Origin: Streptosporangium sandarakinum
GTDB lineage: Bacteria; Actinomycetota; Actinomycetes; Streptosporangiales; Streptosporangiaceae
Assembly: GCF_013409935.1 (NCBI RefSeq)
Contig: NZ_JACCCO010000001.1
Location: forward strand, 1,550,001-1,614,000
Direction of reading: 5' to 3'
Length of the DNA: 64,000 nucleotides
In this document: piece after piece, positions 17,995 to 26,646 of the stretch
Position numbering within the stretch: position 1 is the first letter of the stretch
How the letters are laid out: every line of letters starts with the position of its first letter
The notes under the pieces: model-generated
Seen by the model: only the letters and a program-made list of their open reading frames with translations
What the model was told of the DNA's origin: nothing
The model's database searches: none
Translations under genes and position numbers: made by a program

Positions 17995-18471
17995 TCACGA
18001 GCCGGCGCGCGCCCGCAGGGCCGCGAGGGCCCGGTCGGCGTGGGCGCGCATGTTCGTCTCGCTGTGCACGACCTCCAGCACGCGGCGGTCGGTGTCGATG
18101 ACGAAGGTCATCCGGCGGGTCAGGAACGGCCCGGCCGCGAAGGCACGGCGGGCGCCCAGCGCGCGGGCGACGGCGCCGCCGGGGTCGGACAGCAGGGGGA
18201 AGCCCAGCTCGTAGGTGTCGGCGAACCTCTTCTGCCGGGCGACACCGTCACGGCTGATCCCGACCGGATGAGCCCCCAGCGCGGCGAATTCGCCGGCCAG
18301 GTCACGGAAGTGGCAGCTCTCGGTCGTGCAGCCGGAGGTCATGGCGGCCGGATAGAAGAACAGCACCACCGGCCCCTCGGCCAGCAGGTCGCTGAGGCGC
18401 CGCGCCGTACCGGTCTCGTCGGGAAGTTCGAAGTCCTCGACCACGTCCCCGACCGCGGGCCCACCGCTCAT
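17995..18471 (-). CDS. bcp: Peroxiredoxin, BCP/PrxQ type
   Basis: A 158-aa thiol peroxidase reducing hydrogen peroxide and organic hydroperoxides. The active-site block FFYPAAMTSGCTTESCHFRD carries the peroxidatic Cys48 and, five residues on, the resolving Cys53 of BCP/PrxQ. Thioredoxin-fold residues FVIDTDRRV follow. Length is normal. The 189-bp gap to the ABM gene, downstream on the same strand, makes co-transcription uncertain. Confidence 0.9.
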   Translation of the reverse strand: MSGGPAVGDVVEDFELPDETGTARRLSDLLAEGPVVLFFYPAAMTSGCTTESCHFRDLAGEFAALGAHPVGISRDGVARQKRFADTYELGFPLLSDPGGAVARALGARRAFAAGPFLTRRMTFVIDTDRRVLEVVHSETNMRAHADRALAALRARAGS

Positions 18472-18668
18472 GCCTTGTCCTTCCCTCGCGCCGCCGGCGC
18501 GTCCTCTCCCGCCCCGGGGCGGAACCGTGCCCCGGTTCTCCGGTCCCCCATTGTGGGGTGGGCGCCGGCCCGCGGGACAGGGGCCCCGGCGACCGGCCGT
18601 ACGGGGCTTTCCACGGGGCCGGCGGCGGTGGCCGCCCCGGGTGGGGCGGCGTGCTAGCGTCGCCGCCC

Positions 18669-19031
18669 ATGACGGAGAACGTGTACGTGGGCAACGCCGG
18701 CGTGGACGCCCCCGGTGACCGCGGCTGGCTGCTCGGGCACTTCAAGCCGGTCGGCGACGTACGGCACAGCGAGGACGTGGAGATCAAGTGGGGCGTGCAC
18801 CCCCGCGGCGACGAGCGCGCGGAGTGGGTGCGGGGTGAGAAGCGCACCGCGCTGCTGGTGCTGATCAGCGGGCGGTTCCGGGTGGAGCTGCCGGGGCGCA
18901 GCGTGGTCCTGTCCGAGCAGGGTGACTACGTGGTGTGGGGGCAGGGCGTGGACCACTCCTGGTACGCCGAGGAGGAGTCGGTGGTGCTGACCGTGCGCTG
19001 GCCGTCCGTCCCCGGCTACGCCGTCGCCTGA
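18669..19031 (+). CDS. Small cupin-like protein
   Basis: A 120-aa protein with a cupin-like beta-barrel pattern: KTALLVLISGRFRVELPG-type strand pair (here KRTALLVLISG, FRVELPG), YVVWGQGVDHSWYAEEESVVLTVRWPS. The conserved HSW histidine could bind a metal. Relatives are often mislabelled signal peptidase I in databases, but no Ser/Lys catalytic dyad or membrane anchor is present. TAGCGT at 18655-18660 is 8 nt before the ATG, so the leader is at most about two nucleotides. Confidence 0.7.
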   Translation: MTENVYVGNAGVDAPGDRGWLLGHFKPVGDVRHSEDVEIKWGVHPRGDERAEWVRGEKRTALLVLISGRFRVELPGRSVVLSEQGDYVVWGQGVDHSWYAEEESVVLTVRWPSVPGYAVA

Positions 19032-19246
19032 GTCCCTCCCGAGGCCGTGGACACGCCCGGCGGACCCACCTGCGGCTTCGTGCCCGTCTCCGCTCCTGGC
19101 CCGGCCTGTCCGGCGGGGAGCCCGGCCCCGCCCCCCGGGCGAAGGCACCCACCACCCTCGATATCGGCATCACCGCGAGCCCCCGCGGAGTGAACCGTGA
19201 CCCGCCCGTCCGCGCGCGTGCCCGCTCCGCGCGCCAGCATCGGGAC

Positions 19247-19447
19247 ATGAGCGCTGAATCCCGGACCGTCACCTTTCCCGACGGCCGTCACCTGACCTGC
19301 GACACCTGTGGCAACGAACAGTTCGAGCAGCATTCCTGGAAGCTGCAGACCACGGGGATGACCTTCATGAACCTCGACTGGGCCAACCGCGACGCGACCT
19401 GCTACGTGTGCTCGGTCTGCCGGCGGATCCACTGGTTCCACCTCTGA
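19247..19447 (+). CDS. Zinc-ribbon small protein
   Basis: A 66-aa protein with CxxC at residues 18/21 and a second cysteine knuckle CYVCSVC at 52-58, the layout of a treble-clef or zinc ribbon. The tail is aromatic (RRIHWFHL). No wider domain is recognised. The ATG follows CAGCAT (19235-19240) by 6 nt, indicating a leaderless mRNA. It converges with the diiron-protein gene across a strong terminator. Confidence 0.75.
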   Translation: MSAESRTVTFPDGRHLTCDTCGNEQFEQHSWKLQTTGMTFMNLDWANRDATCYVCSVCRRIHWFHL

Positions 19448-19450
19448 GCC

Positions 19451-19511
19451 GCCGGCGGATCCGCCGGCCCGCGCGCCGGCGCCCGGCATCGGGCGTCCGA
19501 TGCCGGGCGCC
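19451..19511. terminator. Tandem palindrome and hairpin terminator
   Basis: GCCGGCGGATCCGCCGGC (19451-19468) is a perfect 18-bp palindrome. It is followed by a 15-bp perfect stem, GGCGCCCGGCATCGG (19478-19492) with CCGATGCCGGGCGCC (19497-19511), around a 4-nt loop. It lies between convergent stop codons at 19447 and 19515. Confidence 0.8.
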
Positions 19512-19514
19512 CGC

Positions 19515-20537
19515 TCAGAACACCGGGATGATGTCGTCCGGGTCGAGGACGTCGACCTGGACGCCGTCGATGTCGAGCTCGGGGATCGCGGGGAACTCGA
19601 TGCCCCAGCGCTGCACGATGACCCGGATCTTGGCCATCGCCACCCGCCAGTTGTCGGCCTGCTCATCGTAGGAGAGCACCCCCAGGCCCGCGTCGCGCGC
19701 GTGGCCCATCAGGACGCGGTGGTTGGCCAGGAAGTACGGCGGCAGCTCCCAGAAGCCGTCCGGCGGCTCCCACAGGATCATGGACAGGAACACGAACCCC
19801 GCCCGGAGCTGCCGGGTGATCAGCGTGCGGGTGTCGTCGGTGAGGCCGGGCCACTCCTTGTCGAGGATGGTCATGCAGATCTGCAGGTGGCGGGACTCGT
19901 CGCGGCCGATGCGGTGGAACATCTCGCTGAAGACCGGGTGCCTGGTGCCGCTCGCCATGCCGCGGAAGAGGGTGGAGGCCGCCATCTCCCCCATCATGAA
20001 GCTGGTGAACAGCACCGGCAGGGTGTACTTGCCGACGGCGCTGTTGTAGCCGGTCCAGTAGCGGCCGCCGTTGTGGTAGAGCCAGCCGATATTGTTGTGG
20101 GCGGCCTTCTCCAGGTCGGTGACCGGGGTCCAGTCGAGCGGACCGCCCGGCCAGAGCCTGGCGATGGCGCGCTGGCAGCACTCCTCGTGGTTCATCTCGT
20201 CGCGGGTGATCGAGAAGAAGCACTTGCGGACCGGGTCCTCCTCGTGCTTCTCGAACGCCTGGATGGTGGCGCGGGCGAAGACCGCCGGGCCGGAGGCGTC
20301 GAAGTTGGCCAGCACGGAGAACCAGTACATGATCCCGAGCCGCTGCTCGGTCGTGAAGGCGGCCGGGTCGAGGTCGTCCCAGGGCAGGTCCGCCGGGTTC
20401 CAGACCATGCGCTTGGACTTCTCGTAGATGGCCGCCAGCTTCTCGGTCTCGACCCGCCATTCCATCGGGTAGATGTTCGGTTGGGGAACCGCGGGGGCGG
20501 GCCAGAACCCGCCCTCGGGAACCGTCAGGTCCGCCAT
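19515..20537 (-). CDS. Ferritin-like diiron oxygenase-type protein
   Basis: A 340-aa helical protein with two spaced ExxH-type iron motifs, EMNHEE near residue 114 and ESRHLQ near residue 213, characteristic of ferritin-like dinuclear-iron enzymes (AurF p-aminobenzoate oxygenase, ribonucleotide-reductase-R2-like and desaturase-type proteins). The N-terminus is Pro/aromatic-rich (FWPAPAVPQPNIYPMEW). It likely activates dioxygen to oxidise or desaturate a small molecule. The substrate cannot be told from sequence and no carrier protein or reductase is adjacent. Confidence 0.72.
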   Translation of the reverse strand: MADLTVPEGGFWPAPAVPQPNIYPMEWRVETEKLAAIYEKSKRMVWNPADLPWDDLDPAAFTTEQRLGIMYWFSVLANFDASGPAVFARATIQAFEKHEEDPVRKCFFSITRDEMNHEECCQRAIARLWPGGPLDWTPVTDLEKAAHNNIGWLYHNGGRYWTGYNSAVGKYTLPVLFTSFMMGEMAASTLFRGMASGTRHPVFSEMFHRIGRDESRHLQICMTILDKEWPGLTDDTRTLITRQLRAGFVFLSMILWEPPDGFWELPPYFLANHRVLMGHARDAGLGVLSYDEQADNWRVAMAKIRVIVQRWGIEFPAIPELDIDGVQVDVLDPDDIIPVF

Positions 20538-20607
20538 GATGCCACCCCTTCGGCCGCCCGGTTGTGACAGGCACAGCTCACATCCTGCGCCCGGATGTCA
20601 CAATCTT

Positions 20608-21498
20608 TCAAGAGCGTGCCCGCTGGGAGGCGGCGACACACGCGAGCACCGCGACGGCCGCCACGACCGTGACCGGCCCGAACCGCTCGCCCATCAGGAG
20701 CCAGGCCCACACCAGCGTCAGCAGCGGCTGGGCGAGCTGGGTCTGGCCGGCGCGGGCGATGCCGCCCGCGGCCAGGCCGGCGTACCAGGGGATGAAGCCG
20801 AGGAACATGGAGAACAGGCCGACGTAGGCGAATCCCGCGACCGACACCGCGTCCGGCCGCGATTCCGTCGCCAGCGCCAGCGCGACGGTCACCGGGACGG
20901 TCAGGGGCGCGGCGACGACGAGGGCGTGGGAGATGACCCGTGAGCCGGGGATCTCGCGGGCGAGCCGGCCGCCCTCGGTGTAGCCGACGGCGGCCGACAC
21001 GAGCGCACCGACGAGCAGCAGGTCGGCTCCGGTGACGTGACCGCCGCCCCGGCTGAGGGTGAAGGCGGTGATCGCCGCGGCGCCCAGGGCGCACGTCGCC
21101 CAGAACAGCGGCCGGGGCCGCTCCCCGCCGCGTACGGCGGCGCAGGCGGCGGTGGCGGCGGGCAGCAGCCCGATGACCACCGCGGCGTGGGAGGCGCTCG
21201 CCCCGGCGTCGAGCGCCAGCCCGCTGAAGAGGGGGAAGCCGATCACGACGCCGGCCACGATGAGCAGGTAGGAGCCGAGCAGGCGGCGGGGTGGCAGCAG
21301 GGGCGCCCGGGTGGCGAGGAGGAAGACCAGCGCCGCGGCGGCGGCGACGGAGGCCCGGCCGACGGCCACGAGGTAGGGGTCGAAGCCCCTCATCGCGAAC
21401 GCCGTGGCCGGGAACGACATGGAGAACGTCAGCACGCCGAGCCCGGCGAGGACGGTGCCGCGCCACGCCGTACCCGACAGGGCCTCCGGGTGGGGCAC
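20608..21498 (-). CDS. EamA/DMT-family permease
   Basis: A ten-helix drug/metabolite transporter with two EamA repeats (PATAFAMRGFDPYLVAVGRA in repeat 1; SMFLGFIPWYAGLAAGGIARAGQTQ in repeat 2, typical of the PecM/YdcZ-like group). The start is uncertain. GTG 21498 is used here; an in-frame ATG at 21540 would overlap the ATG of the divergent MocR gene by two bases, leaving no promoter space. Divergent EamA-MocR pairs usually mean the MocR protein controls export of an amino acid, amine or vitamin-like compound. Confidence 0.82.
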   Translation of the reverse strand: MPHPEALSGTAWRGTVLAGLGVLTFSMSFPATAFAMRGFDPYLVAVGRASVAAAAALVFLLATRAPLLPPRRLLGSYLLIVAGVVIGFPLFSGLALDAGASASHAAVVIGLLPAATAACAAVRGGERPRPLFWATCALGAAAITAFTLSRGGGHVTGADLLLVGALVSAAVGYTEGGRLAREIPGSRVISHALVVAAPLTVPVTVALALATESRPDAVSVAGFAYVGLFSMFLGFIPWYAGLAAGGIARAGQTQLAQPLLTLVWAWLLMGERFGPVTVVAAVAVLACVAASQRARS

Positions 21499-21538
21499 CG
21501 CTACTCGATTCCGGACAATAGCGCTACTCTTATCTATC

Positions 21539-22939
21539 ATGAATGACGATAGCAGTATCGTCCGATTGGCGGCCAGCATCAGGGAGACCGCGGCCCGGAT
21601 GCGCCCCGGCGACCGGCTGCCGTCGAGCCGCGAGCTGGTGCGGGCCTACGGCGTGAGCCCGGTGACCGTGTCGCGGGCCCTGGGACGGCTCGCCGCCGAG
21701 GGCCGGGTGGTCGTCAGGCCCGGCAGCGGCACCTACGTCGCCCCCGCCACTCCCCGCCCGGACGACGCGGCGGACCTGTCCTGGCAGACGGTGGCCCTCG
21801 GCGACCGGGTGGTGGACGACGCCGGGGTGAGCGGTCTGCTCACCCCGGCGCCGGAGGGCGTCGTCCCGCTCACCGGCGGCTATCTCCCGGAGGCGCTGCG
21901 GCCGGAGCGGGCGCTGTCGGCCGCGGTCTCCCGTGCGGCGCGCCGTCCCGGCGTCTGGGACACGCCGCCGCTGAACGGCCTGGCCGAGCTGCGCGGGTGG
22001 TTCGCCCGGGAGGTCGGCGGCGGCGTCACGGCGGCCGACGTCCTGGTGGCCGCCGGGGGCCAGGCCGCCCTGACCCACGCCTTCCGCGCGCTGGCCGCGC
22101 CGGGCACACCCGTCCTCGTCGAGACGCCCACCTACCCGGGCGCGCTCGCCGCCGCGCGGGCGGCCGGGCTGCGGGCCACGGCCGTGCCGGTGGACCACGA
22201 CGGGGTGCGGCCGGAGCTGCTCGCGGAGGCGTTCGCGGTGACGGGCGCCCGGATCTTCTACTGCCAGCCCACCCTGCACAACCCCACCGGCGCGACACTG
22301 CCCCTGGACCGGCGGCGCCAGGTGCTCGCGGTGGCGCGGGCCGCCGGGGCGTTCGTCGTCGAGGACGACTACGCCAGATACCTGACGGCCTCTCCCGCCC
22401 CGCCCCCGCTGGTCTCGCTGGACTCCCACGGCACCGTCGTGCACGTCAACTCGCTGACCAAGCCGCTGTCGGCGGGCATGCGGGTCGCCGGGGTCGTCGC
22501 CCGCGGGCCCGCCGCGCGGAGGCTGCGGGCGAGCCAGGTCGTGGAGTCGTTCTTCGTGCCCAGATTGCTCCAGGAGACGGCGCTGGAGCTCGTCGGCTCC
22601 TCCGCCTGGCCCCGCCATCTGGCGGCGCTGGGCGCCGAGCTGGCGGCCCGCAGGACCGCGCTGGTCACGGAGCTCACCGCCCGCCTGCCGGCCGCCGGGA
22701 TCCACCTCGTGCCCGCGGGCGGGCTCCACCTGTGGTTACGGCTGCCGTCCGGCACCGATGAGGACGCGGCTGTGGAGGCGGCCCGGCGGGCGGGCGTCAC
22801 GGTCAGTCCCGGCCGCATCTACCACCCGGCCGAGCCTCCCGGGCCCCGCATCCGGGTGACCCACTCGGCCGCCGCCCACGTGGCGGAGCTGACCGAGGGG
22901 GTGCGGCGGCTGGCGGCCGCGCTGGAGGAGACCCGCTGA
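21539..22939 (+). CDS. MocR-type GntR regulator with aminotransferase domain
   Basis: A 466-aa fusion of a GntR winged HTH (residues ~5-75; [30 protein letters not shown]) and a fold-type-I aminotransferase-like domain. The PLP lysine is K308 in NSLTKPLSAGMRV; YCQPTLHNPTGATLPLDRR and DDYARYL are further conserved blocks. MocR proteins sense PLP-amine adducts (for example GABA) rather than catalysing transamination. The inverted repeat ACGATA-GCAG-TATCGT (21546-21561) lies just inside the gene, and TAGCGCTA (21519-21526) lies upstream; either could be the operator shared with the divergent EamA permease. Confidence 0.9.
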   Translation: MNDDSSIVRLAASIRETAARMRPGDRLPSSRELVRAYGVSPVTVSRALGRLAAEGRVVVRPGSGTYVAPATPRPDDAADLSWQTVALGDRVVDDAGVSGLLTPAPEGVVPLTGGYLPEALRPERALSAAVSRAARRPGVWDTPPLNGLAELRGWFAREVGGGVTAADVLVAAGGQAALTHAFRALAAPGTPVLVETPTYPGALAAARAAGLRATAVPVDHDGVRPELLAEAFAVTGARIFYCQPTLHNPTGATLPLDRRRQVLAVARAAGAFVVEDDYARYLTASPAPPPLVSLDSHGTVVHVNSLTKPLSAGMRVAGVVARGPAARRLRASQVVESFFVPRLLQETALELVGSSAWPRHLAALGAELAARRTALVTELTARLPAAGIHLVPAGGLHLWLRLPSGTDEDAAVEAARRAGVTVSPGRIYHPAEPPGPRIRVTHSAAAHVAELTEGVRRLAAALEETR

Positions 22940-23057
22940 CGGACCGTACGGCGGCATTTTCGGCCCTGCGGAAACACCACCGAACCGGCCGCGATGGAGT
23001 CGCACGGAACACAACCCTCTAATGCCATACAGTGGTTGCGAAGAGGTGATCGCCCCG

Positions 23058-23696
23058 ATGAACGATCCTGCGGCCCTGGTCTGCGACTTCGTGAACACCT
23101 ATGACGTCGAGAGCGGCACCGACGCGGTCCCGTCCCCCGCCGCGCTGGCCGCATGGCTCGCCGGGCGCGGACTGGCCGCGCCGTCCGACACGGCCACCGG
23201 TGACGACCTCGCCCTGGCCGTCGCCCTGCGGGAGACCCTGCGCGAGGCGCTCCGCCGCAACCACGACGCCCGCGCCGCCGACGCCCCCGACGGCTCCAGC
23301 GGTTCCGGCGGTCCCGACGGGCCGGTGGGCGACGGCGCGGCCACCGGCGGACGGCCCGGCCCCCCGTCGCGGGTGTTCGCCGGGCTCCCGCTGCGGGTGA
23401 CCCTGACGGCCGGCGGACCGGCCCTGGAGCCGGCCGCGGAGGGGGTGCCCGCGGGTCTGGCGCGGATCGCGGCGGCGGTGATGGCCGCGCACGCCGCCGG
23501 GATGTGGCCCAGACTGAAGGTGTGCACCGAGAGCACCTGCCAGTGGGCGTTCGTCGACTCCTCGAAGAACCGCTCGCGGTCCTGGTGTTCCATGAGGGTG
23601 TGCGGCAACCGCACAAAGACCCGGGCATATCGGGCACGACGCCAGGCGGAGACCGGATCGCGTCATCTACGAGCCGGATTCCCCGATACGGTGTAG
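23058..23696 (+). CDS. ABATE/CGNR zinc-finger regulator
   Basis: A 212-aa protein with an N-terminal ABATE domain (ALVCDFVNTYDVESG) and a C-terminal CGNR zinc finger, CTESTCQWAFVDSSKNRSRSWC-type with the diagnostic CGNRTKTRAYRAR (~155-200). A Gly/Pro-rich insertion (~85-115) is less conserved. CGNR proteins are putative stress-linked transcription factors in actinobacteria. ATG 23058 fits the usual N-terminus; GTG 23046 is an in-frame alternative. No target is evident nearby. Confidence 0.85.
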   Translation: MNDPAALVCDFVNTYDVESGTDAVPSPAALAAWLAGRGLAAPSDTATGDDLALAVALRETLREALRRNHDARAADAPDGSSGSGGPDGPVGDGAATGGRPGPPSRVFAGLPLRVTLTAGGPALEPAAEGVPAGLARIAAAVMAAHAAGMWPRLKVCTESTCQWAFVDSSKNRSRSWCSMRVCGNRTKTRAYRARRQAETGSRHLRAGFPDTV

Positions 23697-23802
23697 GGGC
23701 CTGTCTCACGGATCACCGTGCCTGATGCCCGCTCGCGTGGCCGGAGAACCGCGAGGCAGCGCGTCCTGAGGCGACGGCACGGCAGCAAAGGAGCGGGCCG
23801 AG

Positions 23803-24414
23803 ATGGCAGACGTAGGCGTGCGGGTGGCTCGGCACGATGATGTCGCCGCGGTGACGAGCACCCAGATTCGCGCCTGGAAATACGGCTACCGGGACTTCCT
23901 TCCCGAGGGGCCGCTCGAGCAGATGACCAATGCGGCGGCCGAGGCGATGTGGCGGCGCCAGTGGGACGAGGCGATCGTCAGCCCGCCGTCCTCCCGCCAC
24001 CGGGTGCTGGTGGCGGTCGAGCAGGTCGTCCTCGACACCGACGCGTTCCCCGCGCTCGGTCCCGGCGGGATCGAGGCGGCCGCGGCGATGCGGGGCGCCG
24101 AGCGCGTGGTGGGCCTGGCCTCCCACGCCCCGGCCGAGGACCCCGACCTGAACCCGGACACCACGGCGGAGATGCTCAGCTTCCTGGTGGATCCCGACTA
24201 CGTCCGGCGGGGGCACGGCAGCCGCCTGCTCAACGCGACCGTCGACTACCTCCGTGACGACGGCTACCACACCATCGTGACGTGGGCCTTCGCCGACAAC
24301 CACCGGGTCCTCGGGTTCCTGGAATCGGCGGGGTGGGGTGAGGACGGCGCCGAGCGGGTCCTTAACATGGGGCGGCCGGTGCGGATGGTCCGCCTGGCCA
24401 CCGACATCAGCTGA
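23803..24414 (+). CDS. GNAT-family N-acetyltransferase
   Basis: A 203-aa acetyl-CoA-dependent acetyltransferase. Acceptor-side residues WKYGYRDFLPEG are typical of the YhbS/PhnO-like group; the acetyl-CoA pyrophosphate loop is VDPDYVRRGHGSRLL, followed by GFLESAGW near the C-terminus. AAAGGAG stands 9 nt before the ATG. The acceptor is unknown. Confidence 0.85.
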   Translation: MADVGVRVARHDDVAAVTSTQIRAWKYGYRDFLPEGPLEQMTNAAAEAMWRRQWDEAIVSPPSSRHRVLVAVEQVVLDTDAFPALGPGGIEAAAAMRGAERVVGLASHAPAEDPDLNPDTTAEMLSFLVDPDYVRRGHGSRLLNATVDYLRDDGYHTIVTWAFADNHRVLGFLESAGWGEDGAERVLNMGRPVRMVRLATDIS

Positions 24415-24499
24415 ACGCCGGCGCGCGCCGGCCCGGGGCCGCGAGGCGTCCGGGGCGGCCGCGAACCGGTGACAACGCCCGAGAGGAACCCCGCAGCCC

Positions 24500-25369
24500 A
24501 TGGCCACCCCGAGCCAGTGGATCGCCGGAGCACGTCCGCGTACCCTTCCCGCCGCCGTCGTCCCCGTCGCCGTCGGCACCGGCGTCGCGATCGGGGACGA
24601 CGGGGCGGTGTGGTGGCGCGCCCTGCTCGCCCTGTTCGTGGCACTCGCCCTGCAGGTCGGGGTGAACTACTCCAACGACTACAGCGACGGCGTGCGCGGC
24701 ACCGACGACCAGCGGGTCGGGCCGATGCGCCTGGTCGGCTCGGGGGCGGCGGCCCCCCGCCAGGTCCTCGCCGCGGCCCTGGGCTGCTTCGCCGCCGCCG
24801 CGGTGGCGGGGCTGGCGCTGGTCCTGGTCACCCGGGCGTGGTGGCTGCTGGCGGTGGGCGCGCTGGCGATCGCGGCGGCCTGGTTCTACACCGGCGGCTC
24901 CCGGCCCTACGGCTACCGCGCGCTCGGCGAGCTGTCGGTGTTCGTGTTCTTCGGCCTGGTGGCGACGGCGGGCACGACGTTCGTCCAGCTCGAACGGCTC
25001 TCCTGGACCGCCCTGGCGGCCTCCGTGCCGGTCGGCCTGCTGGCCTGCGCGATGCTGGTGATCAACAACCTGCGCGACATCACCACCGACGGCCCGGCGG
25101 GCAAGCGCACCATGGCCGTGGTGCTGGGCGACAGCCGCACCCGCGTCCTCTACACCCTCTGCCTGGTCCTGCCGCTGGCCGTCGCGCTCGTCATGGCGGT
25201 GTGGCGGCCGTTCGCGGCGCTGGCCATCCTGTCCGCGCCGCTGGCGATCGCCCCGGTGCTGTTCGTCGGGCGCGGCATCACCGGCCCGGCCCTGATCGCC
25301 ACGCTCCAGCAGACGGGCCGCTTCCAGCTCGCCTTCGGCCTGCTGTTCACCGTCGGCCTCGCCCTCTGA
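24500..25369 (+). CDS. menA: 1,4-dihydroxy-2-naphthoate polyprenyltransferase
   Basis: A 289-aa UbiA-superfamily membrane prenyltransferase with about eight hydrophobic helices. It attaches the polyprenyl tail to DHNA in menaquinone synthesis. The start WIAGARPRTLPAAVVPV and the Asp-rich NYSNDYSDGVRGTD motif near residue 58 (Mg-diphosphate binding) are diagnostic for MenA; a second Asp motif (INNLRDITTDGPAGKRT) follows. AGAGGAAC precedes the ATG. The next gene encodes a membrane-peripheral NADH dehydrogenase-like flavoprotein that would use the quinone. Confidence 0.94.
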   Translation: MATPSQWIAGARPRTLPAAVVPVAVGTGVAIGDDGAVWWRALLALFVALALQVGVNYSNDYSDGVRGTDDQRVGPMRLVGSGAAAPRQVLAAALGCFAAAAVAGLALVLVTRAWWLLAVGALAIAAAWFYTGGSRPYGYRALGELSVFVFFGLVATAGTTFVQLERLSWTALAASVPVGLLACAMLVINNLRDITTDGPAGKRTMAVVLGDSRTRVLYTLCLVLPLAVALVMAVWRPFAALAILSAPLAIAPVLFVGRGITGPALIATLQQTGRFQLAFGLLFTVGLAL

Positions 25370-25500
25370 CCCTCCGTACGGCCCGGCCGGCGGCCCCGGC
25401 GACCGCCGACCCTCCGCACGGCCCGGCACCGCGCCCCGATGTCACACCGGAGCGCGGCCTCTCGTCCTTCCCACGAAAGCATGGAAGAGGGAGAGGGAAC

Positions 25501-26631
25501 ATGTCCCATATCGTGATCGTCGGCGGCGGGTTCGCGGGAGTCTGGGGCGCCGTCGCGGCGGCCCGCGTGCGGGGCGGTGAGGACGGTCCGCGCATCACGC
25601 TCGTCACCCCGGACGACGACCTCGTGCTGCGTCCCCGGCTGCACCGACTCGACCCGGACGCCGCCCGCGTGCCGTTGAAGCGGATCCTGGCGCCGGTGGG
25701 CGCGGAGCACCTGCGGGCGAAGGTGACGGACATCGACACCGCGGGGCACCGGATCACCGCGGACGGCCGCGAGATCGGCTACGACCGCCTGGTGCTGGCC
25801 GCCGGCAGCCGCCTGGTCCTCCCCGACCTGCCGGGCGCCGAGCACCTGTTCGACGTCGACACCGCCGAGGGCACGGCCCGGCTCGCGGCCCGCCTGAGGG
25901 GGCTGGACGAGTTCACAGCCGTCGTCGTCGGGGCCGGATTCACCGGCCTGGAGGTCGCTACCGAGCTCGCCGCCCGCGGAAAGGTGGTGCTGGTGGAGCG
26001 CTCGGACGTCGTCGGTCCCGACCTCGGGCCCGGACCGCGCCCGGTGATCGAGGCTGCCCTGGCCGAACTGGGAGTCCGGCCCCTGCTCGGCACGACCGTC
26101 GCCGCCGTGGACGCCGGGGGCGCGACCCTCGCCGACGGCACCCGGATCTCGGCCGACGTGGTCGTCTGGACGGGAGGCGTGCAGGCCAGCCCGCTCACCG
26201 CGCTGGTCCCCGGCGAGCGGGACGGCCTGGGCCGCCTCGCGGTGGACCGGCACCTGCGGGTCCTCGGCGAGGCGTCCGGTGACGTCTTCGCCGCCGGAGA
26301 TGTCGCCGCCGCCCTCGCCGAACCCGGCCGCCACGTCCTGCAGTGCTGCCAGCACGCCGTGCCGATGGGGAAGGTGGCCGGCCGCAACGCCGCCGCCGGC
26401 CTGCTCGGGTTGCCGCCGGAGGACTTCGCGCCCGACCCGTACGCCACCTGCCTCGACCTCGGGGCCGCCGGGGCGGTGACCACCATGGGCTGGGAGCGCA
26501 CAGTGCGGCTGACCGGGGCGGCGGCCAAGGAACGGAAGGAGCTGGTCCTGAGGATGATCCAGCCGCCGCTCGACGACGCTGCGGAGATCTTCCGTGCGGC
26601 CTCCCGTCAGGGCGTGGGCATCCCTCGCTGA
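25501..26631 (+). CDS. NAD(P)/FAD-dependent oxidoreductase, type II NADH dehydrogenase-like
   Basis: A 376-aa two-dinucleotide-binding flavoprotein: FAD site IVIVGGGFAGVWG at the N-terminus, NAD site VVVGAGFTGLEVATELA near residue 144, and C-terminal FAAGDVAAAL. It resembles Ndh-2 or a related quinone-linked dehydrogenase, moving electrons from NADH to menaquinone without proton pumping. GAGGGAAC precedes the ATG. Position directly after menA on the same strand supports a respiratory role, but other ferredoxin- or disulfide-linked roles are possible. Confidence 0.83.
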   Translation: MSHIVIVGGGFAGVWGAVAAARVRGGEDGPRITLVTPDDDLVLRPRLHRLDPDAARVPLKRILAPVGAEHLRAKVTDIDTAGHRITADGREIGYDRLVLAAGSRLVLPDLPGAEHLFDVDTAEGTARLAARLRGLDEFTAVVVGAGFTGLEVATELAARGKVVLVERSDVVGPDLGPGPRPVIEAALAELGVRPLLGTTVAAVDAGGATLADGTRISADVVVWTGGVQASPLTALVPGERDGLGRLAVDRHLRVLGEASGDVFAAGDVAAALAEPGRHVLQCCQHAVPMGKVAGRNAAAGLLGLPPEDFAPDPYATCLDLGAAGAVTTMGWERTVRLTGAAAKERKELVLRMIQPPLDDAAEIFRAASRQGVGIPR

Positions 26632-26646
26632 CCCCCGTGCCCCGGC

